From Synechocystis salina LEGE 00031 (GTDB lineage: Bacteria > Cyanobacteriota > Cyanobacteriia > Cyanobacteriales > Microcystaceae), in assembly GCF_015207985.1 (NCBI RefSeq), contig NZ_JADEVV010000032.1, positions 1-48,166 on the forward strand: a stretch of DNA of 48,166 bases. Reading direction: 5' to 3'. This document shows positions 17,403 to 26,004 of this stretch, piece after piece. The first letter of the stretch is position 1. Every line of letters starts with the position of its first letter. Under the pieces are notes generated by a model, which saw only the letters and a program-made list of their open reading frames with translations, had not been told where the DNA came from and did not search any database. Both the position numbers and the translations under genes were made by a program.

Positions 17403-18472
17403 GCACTCTCCGAGGCCAAGGCCTGTTGACGAATTAATTGCTGTACCTTAGCTAGGGCTGGGTTAACTTCCACATTTTGGCGATCGGGATTTTGTTCAAA
17501 CGCTGCTTGTTCCTGGGTAATCATGCGAATATCTTGGTCAATCAACCCCTCCAGCAAAGGCCGGGCTGTTCCGGATAACCAATTTTTCAAAAAACTTCTA
17601 AAGGCAATGGGTAATTTATGCAGTTTAGGAAAAGCTTCTAGGGAAGTAAAATGAACTAAATAGGCTTTGGTTTGATTAGGAGAAACGGGGCAAAATAGGC
17701 AGTAAATTTTAAAGTCTGCCCCTAACGTAGATGACCAATGGGGATAAATATAGCTCACCCGTAAATTTTCTGGATGCAATCGCCGTAGGGCTGGGAAGAA
17801 TAGTTGGGAAATGGACCAGATTTTATCAATTTTGTAATAACTTTGGGCGTCGTAGTCCACCACTACCCGATCGCCATTAGTTTCAATTTGCCGTAGGGAA
17901 GCGGAGGCCCAAGCCTGGTAATTATCATGCAAATGCCCATGGTGCATATCCATTAAATTTTCGATCAAATAGGAAAAGTGACCAGGACAATCAAAGGCGG
18001 CAAAACTGCCAATGTAGTTTAAATGGTGCCACTCCGGTATGGCCATGGGTGCCGGTCCATGGCTAGCAAGATAATCTAAATCGCCTGGATAAAGCCAAAT
18101 AAACCCATCTTTTTCCTGCACAGGATAGGTGCGCAAACGACAAGGGGGAAGTTTTTGAGCTTTGCTAAAGTAGGGAATCTTCGTACAATGACCCTGGGTA
18201 TCAAACTGCCAGCCATGGTAAGCACATTCTAAATTATTGCCTAACACCTTCCCTTCACTCAATTTCACCTGACGATGGGGACAACGATCTTCCACCGCGC
18301 GCACCTGGCCTTCTTGATCCCGATAAATGGCGATCTGCTTTTCCCAAAGAATAACTCCCAGCGGTCCCTGGCCCAATTCCCCCGCCTGGGCCACCACATA
18401 CCAATGGTTGAAATTGATCGGGGTAGTACGAAGCACAGATAATGCTTGACTATGGGAAGAAAGAGCGCTCAT
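17399..18472 (-). CDS. Rieske non-heme iron oxygenase (PaO/vanillate-demethylase-like)
   Basis: The 357-residue terminal oxygenase has a Rieske [2Fe-2S] centre, CPHRQVKLSEGKV followed by CAYHGW (C-x-H ... C-x2-H, about 63-85). The mononuclear iron site is in ENLMDMHHGHLHDNY (about 160-175). The C-terminal half matches the pheophorbide a oxygenase-like class found in chloroplasts and cyanobacteria. It would hydroxylate or demethylate a small hydrophobic substrate, with electrons from ferredoxin; the substrate is not deducible. The ATG at 18472 is preferred over a TTG two codons earlier. It overlaps the downstream ABC ATPase by ATGA. It is probably sll1869 of PCC 6803. Confidence 0.88.
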   Translation of the reverse strand: MSALSSHSQALSVLRTTPINFNHWYVVAQAGELGQGPLGVILWEKQIAIYRDQEGQVRAVEDRCPHRQVKLSEGKVLGNNLECAYHGWQFDTQGHCTKIPYFSKAQKLPPCRLRTYPVQEKDGFIWLYPGDLDYLASHGPAPMAIPEWHHLNYIGSFAAFDCPGHFSYLIENLMDMHHGHLHDNYQAWASASLRQIETNGDRVVVDYDAQSYYKIDKIWSISQLFFPALRRLHPENLRVSYIYPHWSSTLGADFKIYCLFCPVSPNQTKAYLVHFTSLEAFPKLHKLPIAFRSFLKNWLSGTARPLLEGLIDQDIRMITQEQAAFEQNPDRQNVEVNPALAKVQQLIRQQALASESA

Positions 18473-18622
18473 TAGCAAGCCAACGACAGTAGTAAAGGTA
18501 AAGGCAAAAAACTGATCTCACCCAGGCAAGGGTAGTCCCAAACTGGAACTAGCTCGTCACGAAAGTCCCAAGCAATCCTGCTAGAATAAGGCATTCAAAC
18601 TGATTTTTCAATCTGTCCTCGT

Positions 18623-19540
18623 ATGCCTTCTTCCCCCAACAGTGCAGCCTTTTCCCTTGACGAATTTGCCAAAGCCCTAGACAAACACGATTACCATGCT
18701 GAGAAAGGCCAAACCGTCCATGGCAAAGTCTGCCAGCACGCTAACGAGGGAGTTTATGTGGATTTTGGTGGTAAATCCCCTGGCTTTGTCCCTCTGCAGG
18801 AATTAGGATTAAGGCCCCACGCAGAGATTGAGGAAAGTTTTCCCCTCGACAGTGCTTGGGATTTCCTCGTCACCAGTGAGCAAAATGATGAAGGGCAAGT
18901 AAGACTTTCCCGGCGTCAGTTGCAAATCCAGCAATCTTGGGAAAATTTGGCAGAGTTGGAGGAGAGTGGCAAAACCCTAGAAATGGTTGTCACTGGCACC
19001 AATAAGGGCGGTGTCGTCGGGGATGTAGAAGGATTGCGCGGTTTCATTCCCCGGTCGCACCTCATGCACAAAGACAATATGGAGGCCCTGGTGGGGCAAG
19101 TGCTGAATGCCCATATCCTTGAAGCTAACCAGGATAACAATAAATTGGTGTTGACCCAGCGTCGCATTCAACAGGCTGAATCCATGGGCAAAATTGCGGC
19201 GGGCAATATCTACGAAGGCAAAGTGGCCAAAATCCAGCCCTATGGCGTGTTTGTGGAAATTGAAGGGGTAACGGGGCTACTCCATGTCAGCCAAGTCAGT
19301 GGTACTAGGGTCGATTCTCTCAATACCCTGTTCACGTTTGGCCAAGCCATCAGTGTCTATGTCCAGGAAATTGACGAGTATAAAAATCGTATTTCCCTTT
19401 CCACCCGCATTTTGGAAACCTATCCGGGGGAACTGGTAGAAAAATTTGACGAGATGATGGTCGATGCCCCCAATCGCTTACCCCTGGTACAATCCAAGCA
19501 AAATTTGCACGATAAACAGGAACAACTAGAAAAAAATTAA
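18623..19540 (+). CDS. S1-domain RNA-binding protein, ribosomal protein S1 homologue (short form)
   Basis: The 305-residue protein has three S1/OB-fold repeats (about 30-98, 115-182 and 198-268). The strongest is the third, with IYEGKVAKIQPYGVFVEIEGVTGLLHVSQVSG. The three-repeat size is typical of cyanobacterial and plastid S1 rather than the six-repeat E. coli form. PCC 6803 has two S1 paralogues, and this one is probably slr1984 (Rps1b/Nbp1). It likely binds mRNA leaders during translation initiation. It diverges from the Rieske gene (about 150 bases) and converges on dnaG. An inverted repeat 24 bases after the stop may end both transcripts. Confidence 0.87.
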   Translation: MPSSPNSAAFSLDEFAKALDKHDYHAEKGQTVHGKVCQHANEGVYVDFGGKSPGFVPLQELGLRPHAEIEESFPLDSAWDFLVTSEQNDEGQVRLSRRQLQIQQSWENLAELEESGKTLEMVVTGTNKGGVVGDVEGLRGFIPRSHLMHKDNMEALVGQVLNAHILEANQDNNKLVLTQRRIQQAESMGKIAAGNIYEGKVAKIQPYGVFVEIEGVTGLLHVSQVSGTRVDSLNTLFTFGQAISVYVQEIDEYKNRISLSTRILETYPGELVEKFDEMMVDAPNRLPLVQSKQNLHDKQEQLEKN

Positions 19541-19896
19541 GGCAGTTACCTGTTAACCAAAAAGAGTCAGAGAAACTCTCCCTGACTCCACCAAATGTTG
19601 TTGTTGCTTGAGGAAATCTCAGTGGCGGTTTCCCAACTCGCGCAGTCCTTGATTTCTATATAAAAAATTGTAACATGGAACACGATTTTTGTAACAAAAA
19701 ATAAAGTTTGGTTATTTCTTGCCCTAATTTTGCCTCAATGTCTTTATTTTGGAGGGTTGTGGCCATTTTTTCCCGAATGGCTAGACCGTAGAAAATTTGC
19801 TCCTCCTCCTGGTCAGATTAGATCTCGCTGTATAAGACTGGGATGCGGGAAAAATTGCCGTTTCTCCCTAGGGTAAATGTAGGTAATACCTCCCCC
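19541..19896. other. 356-base spacer between convergent S1-like gene and dnaG
   Basis: It contains the inverted repeat at 19559-19588 and an AT-rich stretch around 19655-19710 with two GTAACA elements. I see no open frame, tRNA or clear promoter pair in the rest. Confidence 0.5.
19559..19588 (-). terminator. Terminator-like hairpin between convergent genes
   Basis: GAGTCAG (19564-19570) pairs with CTGACTC (19582-19588), and inner AGA/TCT can extend the stem. On the minus strand the stem is followed by five T (19559-19563), so it suits leftward dnaG transcripts. On the plus strand it lies 24 bases after the S1-like gene but has no T-run. Confidence 0.6.
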
Positions 19897-21804
19897 TCAA
19901 TTGACCGGTTGGTTCAGCCGTTGATTCTCCAGCCTTTGAATTTCTTGCCTGGCCTTTTGCCATTGCTGTTGATAATAACGAAAATCTTCTGCCTGGGTGC
20001 GGGGATCCAACTGCTGTAGTTTACCAAAGCAATGCTTTTGATAATTTTCCCAAGGAACTTTTTCCATAATGGCGATCGCCTCTGGGATTCGCAGATTAGC
20101 CCGAAACAGTTCTTCGGCGCTGGTTTCCGTCAGTTGAAACAGGGACTCGACGGGGTTAAAATCTCCCTCCTGCTCCAGATAGGCTAATTGCACTAGCAGG
20201 GACAACTGGTTATCGGGGTCGGAGTCCAAATTAAAATGTTCCCGCACCTGGTCAATTTTTTGCCACAGTAAACGATGGTGAGCAAAGCTAAATAAAAGAT
20301 CATTTTCCGTCAGTATTTGGTCAATAGTTGACCGTTCCTGGGGACAGTGGAGGTAAATTTTTAACAATAGAGCTTCTGCCTTCTCTAGTAAACTACTAGT
20401 GGGATCCTTAGCCTGCCATCTCCTAGACCCATTTTGTCCAGGGCGATCGCCATAGGTGAGCTGACTGGAAAGATTATTAACTTGCAAACTAATTAAGCGA
20501 CTGTCTCCTTGGCTCAAAATTTCTCCACACAACTGTAGGTAGTAAGCCCGTTTATTTTGGTCCGTTAAACGTTTTAAAATTTCTACCATGCCCCGGGCCA
20601 CCTGCTCAAAATCAAGAGGATCTTTAAGATTTTTTTGCTTAAGCAATTGCTGAATTTGCCAATCTACCCAGAGGGGAGCCTGCTTGACTAAAGTTTGGTA
20701 AATTTCTTTATTTTCAGGACTACTATGGATAAATTCATCAGCATCTTTCCCCGCCGGTAAATTCAAAATGCGTAAATTAACTTGACCGCTATAAACCAAA
20801 GGCTCAATTTCCTGAATAGCCCGTTGGGTGGCATTAATGCCCGCCTTATCCGCATCAAAATTAAAAATAATTTGCTTTGATTGACTAAAACGCATCAAAC
20901 TTTGCACCTGGTCTCGACTTAAGGCTGTGCCCAAGGCCGCCACCGTTTGCTTAATACCACTTTCGTGCAGGGCAATAACATCAAAATAGCCCTCCACTAA
21001 AATTGCTTCATCTACTTTTTGAATAACAGTTTTGGCCTGGTCTAAACCAAACAAAGTCTTGCTTTTATGAAATAAGGGGGTTTCTGGAGAATTGAGATAT
21101 TTAGGTTCATCATTGCCTAAAGTTCTACTACCAAAAGCAATGGCTCTACCTTGGACATCGCGAATGGGAATCATTAAACGATGGCGGAATTGATCGTAAT
21201 GCCCGGTGCCAGATTGGCGAGCCTTAATTAAACCGGCCTGTTCCACCGCTGTCACCGGATAACGTTTTTGCTCCACTAAGTAACGATAAAGAGTTTCCCA
21301 ACTCGCTGGGGCATAACCCAACTGAAATTCTTGGATTGTGGTAGAAGATAAAAAACGCTTTTGGCGTAAATAAGTTAGAGCCTCCTGTCCCTGGGGCTGA
21401 AAAAGAGTATGGTGATAAAAACCGGCTGCCACCGCCATAATTTCATAGAGTTGTTCCCGCAGAGATAGTTGCCTCTGTAATTCTTGTTTTTGCTCCGGCT
21501 CTAGGGTTTGGATTTGTACTTGATAGCGGCGAGCCAAATCTAAAGCCACATCTGTAAAGGAACGTTTACCCAGTTCCATTAAGAAATTAAAGGCATTGCC
21601 TCCAGCCCCACAGCCAAAACAATAATACATTTGCTTGGCTGGACTGACGCTAAAACTCGGGGACTTTTCGTCGTGGAAAGGACACAAACCAAGGTGATCC
21701 CGTCCCCTTTTTTTCAAGACGACATAATCGCCGATAATTTCGACAATGTCTATTCTTTGCTTAATTTCTTGGATGGTGTCTGGGTGCAGACGGAGATTAT
21801 CCAT
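19897..21804 (-). CDS. dnaG: DNA primase DnaG
   Basis: Synthesises RNA primers for the lagging strand, in complex with the replicative helicase. The 635-residue protein has all three regions. The N-terminal zinc-binding domain contains CPFHDEKSPSF and CFGCGAGGNAF (ligands in C-x2-H ... C-x2-C). The catalytic core has FRHRLMIPI and a TOPRIM domain with VEGYFDVIAL and NFDADKAG, whose Glu and Asp residues bind magnesium. The C-terminal helicase-binding part (about 480-635) is divergent. ATG 21804 is immediately upstream of the MDNLRLHPDTIQEIKQRIDIVEIIG region typical of DnaG starts. It is located just downstream of psbA on the same strand, behind a strong terminator. It is probably sll1868 of PCC 6803. 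Confidence 0.96.
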   Translation of the reverse strand: MDNLRLHPDTIQEIKQRIDIVEIIGDYVVLKKRGRDHLGLCPFHDEKSPSFSVSPAKQMYYCFGCGAGGNAFNFLMELGKRSFTDVALDLARRYQVQIQTLEPEQKQELQRQLSLREQLYEIMAVAAGFYHHTLFQPQGQEALTYLRQKRFLSSTTIQEFQLGYAPASWETLYRYLVEQKRYPVTAVEQAGLIKARQSGTGHYDQFRHRLMIPIRDVQGRAIAFGSRTLGNDEPKYLNSPETPLFHKSKTLFGLDQAKTVIQKVDEAILVEGYFDVIALHESGIKQTVAALGTALSRDQVQSLMRFSQSKQIIFNFDADKAGINATQRAIQEIEPLVYSGQVNLRILNLPAGKDADEFIHSSPENKEIYQTLVKQAPLWVDWQIQQLLKQKNLKDPLDFEQVARGMVEILKRLTDQNKRAYYLQLCGEILSQGDSRLISLQVNNLSSQLTYGDRPGQNGSRRWQAKDPTSSLLEKAEALLLKIYLHCPQERSTIDQILTENDLLFSFAHHRLLWQKIDQVREHFNLDSDPDNQLSLLVQLAYLEQEGDFNPVESLFQLTETSAEELFRANLRIPEAIAIMEKVPWENYQKHCFGKLQQLDPRTQAEDFRYYQQQWQKARQEIQRLENQRLNQPVN

Positions 21805-21888
21805 GGTAGATCGGCTTACTCTCCTTCTAAGAGTGGCGATAGGGAGAGATAGTTGTCAACTTAAGCTGTGTTGAAGGACAGTAACCAA

Positions 21889-21918
21889 GCAAAAAGCACC
21901 CCCCGGAAAGGAGAGTGC
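21889..21918 (-). terminator. psbA rho-independent terminator
   Basis: On the minus strand GCACTCTCC pairs with GGGGGGTGC (nine pairs, two G-U) around a five-base loop and is followed by TTTTTG. A smaller perfect repeat, TTGGTG-TAA-CACCAA, at 21937-21951 lies between the psbA stop and this terminator. It may protect the 3' end. Confidence 0.85.
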
Positions 21919-21955
21919 AATTCGCTGATTATTCAATTGGTGTTACACCAAGGAA

Positions 21956-23038
21956 TTAACCATTGATAGCAGGAGCGGTCAAAGCCACAGGAGCTTGCTC
22001 CCCAGAAGCCAAGTCGAGGGGGAAGTTGTGGGCATTGCGTTCGTGCATCACTTCAAAACCGATGTTGGCACGGTTCAATACATCAGCCCAGGTGCCGATT
22101 ACACGACCTTGGCTATCCAAGATGGATTGGTTGAAGTTGAAACCGTTCAGGTTGAATGCCATGGTGCTTACACCCATCGCAGTGAACCAGATGCCGATTA
22201 CAGGCCAAGCACCCAAGAAGAAGTGCAAGGAACGGCTGTTGTTGAAAGAAGCATATTGGAAGATCAACCGACCAAAGTAGCCGTGGGCGGCAACGATGTT
22301 GTAGGTTTCTTCTTCTTGACCGAATTTGTAACCGTAGTTCTGGGATTCAACTTCGGTGGTTTCACGCACCAAGGAGGAGGTTACCAAGGAACCGTGCATG
22401 GCGGAGAACAAGCTACCACCGAATACACCAGCCACACCTAACATGTGGAAGGGGTGCATCAGGATGTTGTGCTCAGCTTGGAACACGATCATGAAGTTGA
22501 AAGTACCAGAAATACCCAAAGGCATACCATCAGAGAAGGAGCCTTGACCAAGGGGGTAAATCAAGAATACAGCGGTGGCAGCGGATACGGGGGCAGAATA
22601 AGCCACACAAATCCAAGGACGCATACCTAAGCGGTAGGACAATTCCCACTGACGACCCATGTAGCAGAAGATGCCAATGAGGAAGTGGAATACTACCAAC
22701 TGGTAAGGACCACCGTTGTACAACCACTCATCTAAGGAAGCAGCTTCCCAGATGGGGTAGAAGTGAAGACCAATGGCGTTGGAAGAAGGTACAACAGCAC
22801 CGGAAATGATGTTGTTACCGTAGAGCAAAGAACCAGCAACGGGCTCACGGATACCGTCGATGTCGACGGGGGGAGCGGCGATGAAGGCAATGATGAAGCA
22901 GGTGGTGGCAGTTAAGAGAGTGGGGATCATCAAAGTACCGAACCAACCGACATAGATCCGGTTGTTGGTAGATGTCACCCACTGACAAAACTGTTCCCAC
23001 AAGGAAGCGCTTTCGCGCTGTTGGAGAGTCGTTGTCAT
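21956..23038 (-). CDS. psbA: Photosystem II reaction-centre protein D1 (psbA3-like)
   Basis: D1 binds the primary donor chlorophylls, pheophytin, QB and the Mn4CaO5 cluster in the thylakoid. The 360-residue frame starting [14 protein letters not shown] is used; a 17-codon upstream extension is spurious. Key residues are all present: H118, Q130 (the Gln form), Y161 (TyrZ), D170, H190, H198 and H215, S264 at the QB/herbicide site, H272, H332, E333, H337, D342 and A344. CtpA would cut after A344 to remove a 16-residue tail. Neighbours dnaG (downstream) and tsaC (upstream) match psbA3 (sll1867) of PCC 6803, one of the two light-induced copies that encode the same D1. Context is the only basis for the paralogue number. 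Confidence 0.97.
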   Translation of the reverse strand: MTTTLQQRESASLWEQFCQWVTSTNNRIYVGWFGTLMIPTLLTATTCFIIAFIAAPPVDIDGIREPVAGSLLYGNNIISGAVVPSSNAIGLHFYPIWEAASLDEWLYNGGPYQLVVFHFLIGIFCYMGRQWELSYRLGMRPWICVAYSAPVSAATAVFLIYPLGQGSFSDGMPLGISGTFNFMIVFQAEHNILMHPFHMLGVAGVFGGSLFSAMHGSLVTSSLVRETTEVESQNYGYKFGQEEETYNIVAAHGYFGRLIFQYASFNNSRSLHFFLGAWPVIGIWFTAMGVSTMAFNLNGFNFNQSILDSQGRVIGTWADVLNRANIGFEVMHERNAHNFPLDLASGEQAPVALTAPAING

Positions 23039-23132
23039 TTGGTTATAATTCCTTATGTACTTGTCAAGGTTCGAGAAATTCGGCTGCATTCAAGCTCAGA
23101 AATATCTTTGCTTGGGAGCCGGTTTTGTATGT

Positions 23133-23169
23133 ATGTAGCTAATATAACAAGATTGTAACAATTTGTAAA
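23133..23169 (-). promoter_or_regulatory. psbA sigma-70-type promoter
   Basis: On the minus strand TTTACA (23164-23169) and TATATT (23141-23146) are separated by exactly 17 bases. Transcription would start near 23134, giving a leader of roughly 95 bases. AAGGAATTATAACCAA precedes the ATG, with AAGGA as the ribosome-binding site. Confidence 0.75.
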
Positions 23170-23270
23170 TAGCTTGCCGCAACAAATTTGTCTAGTGGAT
23201 GGTTGTTAGGGGTTGCCGATCGCCATTGATAAGGTGATGGTCATCGTTGTCTGGCCTGGGATTGGCGCAG

Positions 23271-23522
23271 TTAAGGAAAAGGAACCGTGCGTTTTGTTAA
23301 GTATTCTGTAACAAAATTGCCGGCGGGTGGCGGCGGAGAGGATTGGGGAAAACCGTTGGGATTCTCATTTTTCTCATCCGTTGTCTTGACTTCCTGCCAG
23401 ATTTCTTCGGAACAGGGCAAATGCAATGCCAGGGCAAGCGACTGAGTTAAAGGCAGGAATAGAGTTTGCAGGGTGATTTCTCTCGTTGGAGCTTTGGGCT
23501 GTTGTGGACAACCATCAATCAA
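23271..23522 (-). CDS. Possible small protein coupled to tsaC by a TTGA overlap
   Basis: An 83-codon frame starts at TTG 23522, which overlaps the tsaC stop as TTGA. It encodes a peptide beginning LIDGCPQQPKAPTREI with a short hydrophobic stretch (LFLPLTQSLALALHLP) and a polar Pro-rich tail ending KRTVPFP. No domain is recognised and there is no ATG or GTG in frame. The region lies between tsaC and the psbA promoter and has no other explanation. It may equally be untranslated 3' sequence of tsaC. Confidence 0.28.
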   Translation of the reverse strand: MIDGCPQQPKAPTREITLQTLFLPLTQSLALALHLPCSEEIWQEVKTTDEKNENPNGFPQSSPPPPAGNFVTEYLTKRTVPFP

Positions 23523-24169
23523 TAATCCTGCAACACAACTTCTCCTTGGCGCAGGATTTGAAAGACTTCCTTCGCTCCATTCCATTGGGCAACGGTGGAC
23601 GGCAGACCTTTCCCAATTGGTCCCTGTCGCTCCAAAGCAAGGCAATCTAAACAATGCACAGAAGGGAACGTTTTGGCAATGTCGGCCAACTTTTCCAGGG
23701 GGGGCTGTCCCGACAAATTGGCACTGGTGGTTGCCAAGGGCCCCGTTTGCAGCAAAATTTCCAGGGCGATCGCCTGGTGGGGAATACGAACCCCAATGGT
23801 CCGGTCTTGACGGGGATTAATTTCCGGGGGCAACTTCTCACTAGAAGGTAACACCAAGGTTAGGGCACCGGGCCAGTATTTTGCCATTATTGCTTGCCAC
23901 ACCTGCCTTTCCCGCTGACTCCCTGCCAGGTAAGGAAAAATTTGCGCCATGGTTGCCGCCATGAGGATCAATGGTTTATTGGTTTCCCGTTGTTTAAGTT
24001 CATAAATTAAACCTGAGTTTTCTGGACGCACCGCCAATGCCGGCACTGTATCCGTGGGAAAACTGACCACCCGATGGGCGATCGCCGCTGAAACTAAATC
24101 CGATTGACTGACTAGGGGCACGGCTAAGTCCGACTCATCAAATTCAACATCACTATTGTTACCGGGCAA
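23519..24169 (-). CDS. tsaC: Threonylcarbamoyl-AMP synthase (TsaC/Sua5/YrdC family)
   Basis: Makes threonylcarbamoyl-AMP from threonine, bicarbonate and ATP for the t6A modification of ANN-decoding tRNAs. The 216-residue protein has the YrdC fold signatures: VVSFPTDTVPALAVRPEN near the start, KQRETNKPLILM, WPGALTLVLP, TIGVRIPHQAIALEIL and GPLATTSANLSGQP. It is the short TsaC form without the Sua5 C-terminal domain. The only in-frame starts are TTG 24169, ten bases after the stop of the preceding gene, and GTG 24124, giving 216 or 201 residues. The conserved domain begins after both. It is probably sll1866 of PCC 6803. Confidence 0.88.
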   Translation of the reverse strand: MPGNNSDVEFDESDLAVPLVSQSDLVSAAIAHRVVSFPTDTVPALAVRPENSGLIYELKQRETNKPLILMAATMAQIFPYLAGSQRERQVWQAIMAKYWPGALTLVLPSSEKLPPEINPRQDRTIGVRIPHQAIALEILLQTGPLATTSANLSGQPPLEKLADIAKTFPSVHCLDCLALERQGPIGKGLPSTVAQWNGAKEVFQILRQGEVVLQDY

Positions 24170-24179
24170 TGTCCATTAT

Positions 24180-24905
24180 TTACCGTCCCGGTAAGCCCAC
24201 GTACCAGAAGTAAGTCACCATGGGAATTAGGGTTGCCAACGCCAACAGCACCACTACCCAGATGGTGGCACTGGTATCATCGGTTTCTTCCGCTGTAGTG
24301 AAAGTTCCTTCCAAGCTAATTTCTTCTAGGGCTGGGGGGCCAGGATCCGGTTGTCCAGCCAGAATAGCACCCAAACGTTTGTTTGCTTCAATTAACGCTT
24401 GGTTATACTTTGCCCCATCTTTGAGGGGGACCGCCAGGGTTTCCCGCAGTAAACTATCGACCATCTCATCGGTTAATAGGGCCTCTGCCTCCTCTCCCCG
24501 ACGCAAAGCAGTGCTGTTAGTGAGGGTGTCTAGCACTAATAGGGTTTGATTACTCTGGCTGGCTTTATCGGGATACCAACGCTCAAACAGATCATTGACA
24601 AAGCCGTCGATGGTAGCATCAAAATCCAAACGACGGATAACCACAAACCGAGCTTCTTGCCCACTGGACTGGGCTAATTTTTTTAGATCGCCATTTATTC
24701 TGTTTTCATTGGCCAGGCTGATGGCTTCTGCTTGATCCACTAAAAAAGTTTTAGAGCCAGGGTCCAAAATTGGTAGATCGTAAACGCCAGTGGCCAAGGC
24801 TGGGGCTGGACTAAGTCCCAACAGTACTAGGGTTAAAAACAAAAAACTGAGCAAACGTTTACAAACAATACTCAGATTGAAGGGATGGTGAGGGGCGACA
24901 GTCAT
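24180..24905 (-). CDS. psb32: TPM-domain thylakoid protein, Psb32/TLP18.3 homologue
   Basis: TPM-domain proteins of this group assist photosystem II repair on the lumenal side of the thylakoid. The 241-residue protein from ATG 24905 (a GTG eight codons upstream is less likely) has an N-terminal signal or anchor (about 20-40, ending SPAPALATG). The TPM domain (about 45-185) has VYDLPILDP, KTFLVDQAEAIS, ERWYPDK and NQTLLVLDT. An acidic linker and one C-terminal transmembrane helix (about 210-232) end in a short tail. It matches Sll1390 of PCC 6803 from memory. Position next to tsaC and psbA suggests possible co-transcription with tsaC, since only ten bases separate them. Confidence 0.85.
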   Translation of the reverse strand: MTVAPHHPFNLSIVCKRLLSFLFLTLVLLGLSPAPALATGVYDLPILDPGSKTFLVDQAEAISLANENRINGDLKKLAQSSGQEARFVVIRRLDFDATIDGFVNDLFERWYPDKASQSNQTLLVLDTLTNSTALRRGEEAEALLTDEMVDSLLRETLAVPLKDGAKYNQALIEANKRLGAILAGQPDPGPPALEEISLEGTFTTAEETDDTSATIWVVVLLALATLIPMVTYFWYVGLPGR

Positions 24906-25170
24906 GGGCAATTGCCGGTGAAACTCCACTCTTCAGCTTACCAAAAACAGGTCAAAGGCAAATTTTGACCGGGGTAATAACTATTGCAAAAGGATGAAGC
25001 TGTCAGGTCAAGCCCCAGTTACGGTACTCCTTGATGTATAAAAACCATAGGTTTCTGTATAGTGCTCCCCAACGCCTAAGGCAATATCCATGGGAACACC
25101 GCAGGATAAACCCCTGGTGACAACAAAAAATTTAAAGTAGTTCACAAGTCAGAAGAGCTAAAAAGTTGGG

Positions 25171-25383
25171 CTAAAAACTTAACTTAAGGGCGTTGACAGG
25201 GACATCATCCCAGGAGCCAACTGTGCGGAGTTGTGCTGTCCATCCTTCTGCTTTTTGAGCAGGGGTAAGATTTTCCTGCCAAGAACGATGGCAATCCTGG
25301 GCGGCTTCTTCGTCCAAACAAGCAATGCAAGCATAGATAATGCCCGTGGGATCTAGCTGTTCATTGACCCAAATTTTTTCCAT
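25171..25383 (-). CDS. Small conserved-looking acidic protein, unknown function
   Basis: The 70-residue frame starts at ATG 25383 (MEKIWVNEQLDPTGIIYACIACLDE). It is acidic, Trp-rich and soluble, with three cysteines, two of them close together in ACIACLDEEAAQDCH, and a WDDVPVNALKLSF end. No known domain is recognised. The frame has an upstream TTG but the ATG is preferred. It is followed about 265 bases later by the psb32-like gene and preceded by another uncharacterised gene, all leftward. The Cys spacing could bind metal or form a disulfide, but that is speculation. Confidence 0.6.
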   Translation of the reverse strand: MEKIWVNEQLDPTGIIYACIACLDEEAAQDCHRSWQENLTPAQKAEGWTAQLRTVGSWDDVPVNALKLSF

Positions 25384-25440
25384 GAAGTGTTTTTCCTTGG
25401 CTGACAAAGACCACCGACGGTGGCTCTCAACTTAAGACTA

Positions 25441-25962
25441 TCAAAAGTCTTGACTTCTCGACTTTTCGGCGGCGATAACCAAAAGCAAATTTTTTAGCTG
25501 GTCTGTGACCGATGCCGCAGTGTAGGGATCATCCGGGTCAGGGGGCTTACCGGGAATTTCAAAATGGGGTCGTTCGCCATAGATTTGTCCCCAGCGAAAA
25601 TCCGCTTGATGCACAATTTCTCTCAACAGGGCAGAATTCCCCAATACCTGCTCCAGCATGGTGGTCAGCGCCATTAGGGGAAACTCTAAGTGCTTACTAA
25701 TTAAGGCGTCTGCTTCGTCAATGCGATATTGCAACACCAACAATAATGCCCCCTCGGAATCCTTCAAATGATCGTTGACAAACAATTTCATCTCCGTCTT
25801 TCGCTGTATCAATTTAGGTACGGGGGACTCTCCCTTGAGAAAATCTCCCCCTGCCTGGCCAATCACATCTGCCAAGGTTCTTTCCCGACCGGCGATCGCC
25901 TCTAGAAAAATTTGTCGGTCTCGGTCTGATGCCGACTCCGGAGGATGGGGTAAATTCGTCAT
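25441..25962 (-). CDS. Uncharacterised soluble protein, probably cyanobacteria-restricted
   Basis: The 173-residue protein begins at ATG 25962 (MTNLPHPPESASDRDRQIF); an upstream TTG is less likely. It looks largely alpha-helical and acidic, with no signal peptide or membrane helix. Notable features are AIAGRERTLADVIGQAGGDFLKGESPVPKL near the start, a long central helix region (KDSEGALLLVLQYRIDEADALISKHLEFPL) and a Pro-rich segment EIPGKPPDPDDPY. I recognise no domain. It lies 42 bases downstream of the universal stress protein gene in the same direction, so the two may form an operon. The counterpart is probably sll1389 of PCC 6803. Confidence 0.68.
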   Translation of the reverse strand: MTNLPHPPESASDRDRQIFLEAIAGRERTLADVIGQAGGDFLKGESPVPKLIQRKTEMKLFVNDHLKDSEGALLLVLQYRIDEADALISKHLEFPLMALTTMLEQVLGNSALLREIVHQADFRWGQIYGERPHFEIPGKPPDPDDPYTAASVTDQLKNLLLVIAAEKSRSQDF

Positions 25963-26004
25963 CAAAAAATTAGGGAAATTCAATCGGGGGCAGGGAAAAT
26001 CTAG

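Noticed and set aside
21995-22630. Several plus-strand ORFs opposite psbA
   Set aside because: They are shadows created by the strongly biased codon use of psbA on the minus strand and show no domains.
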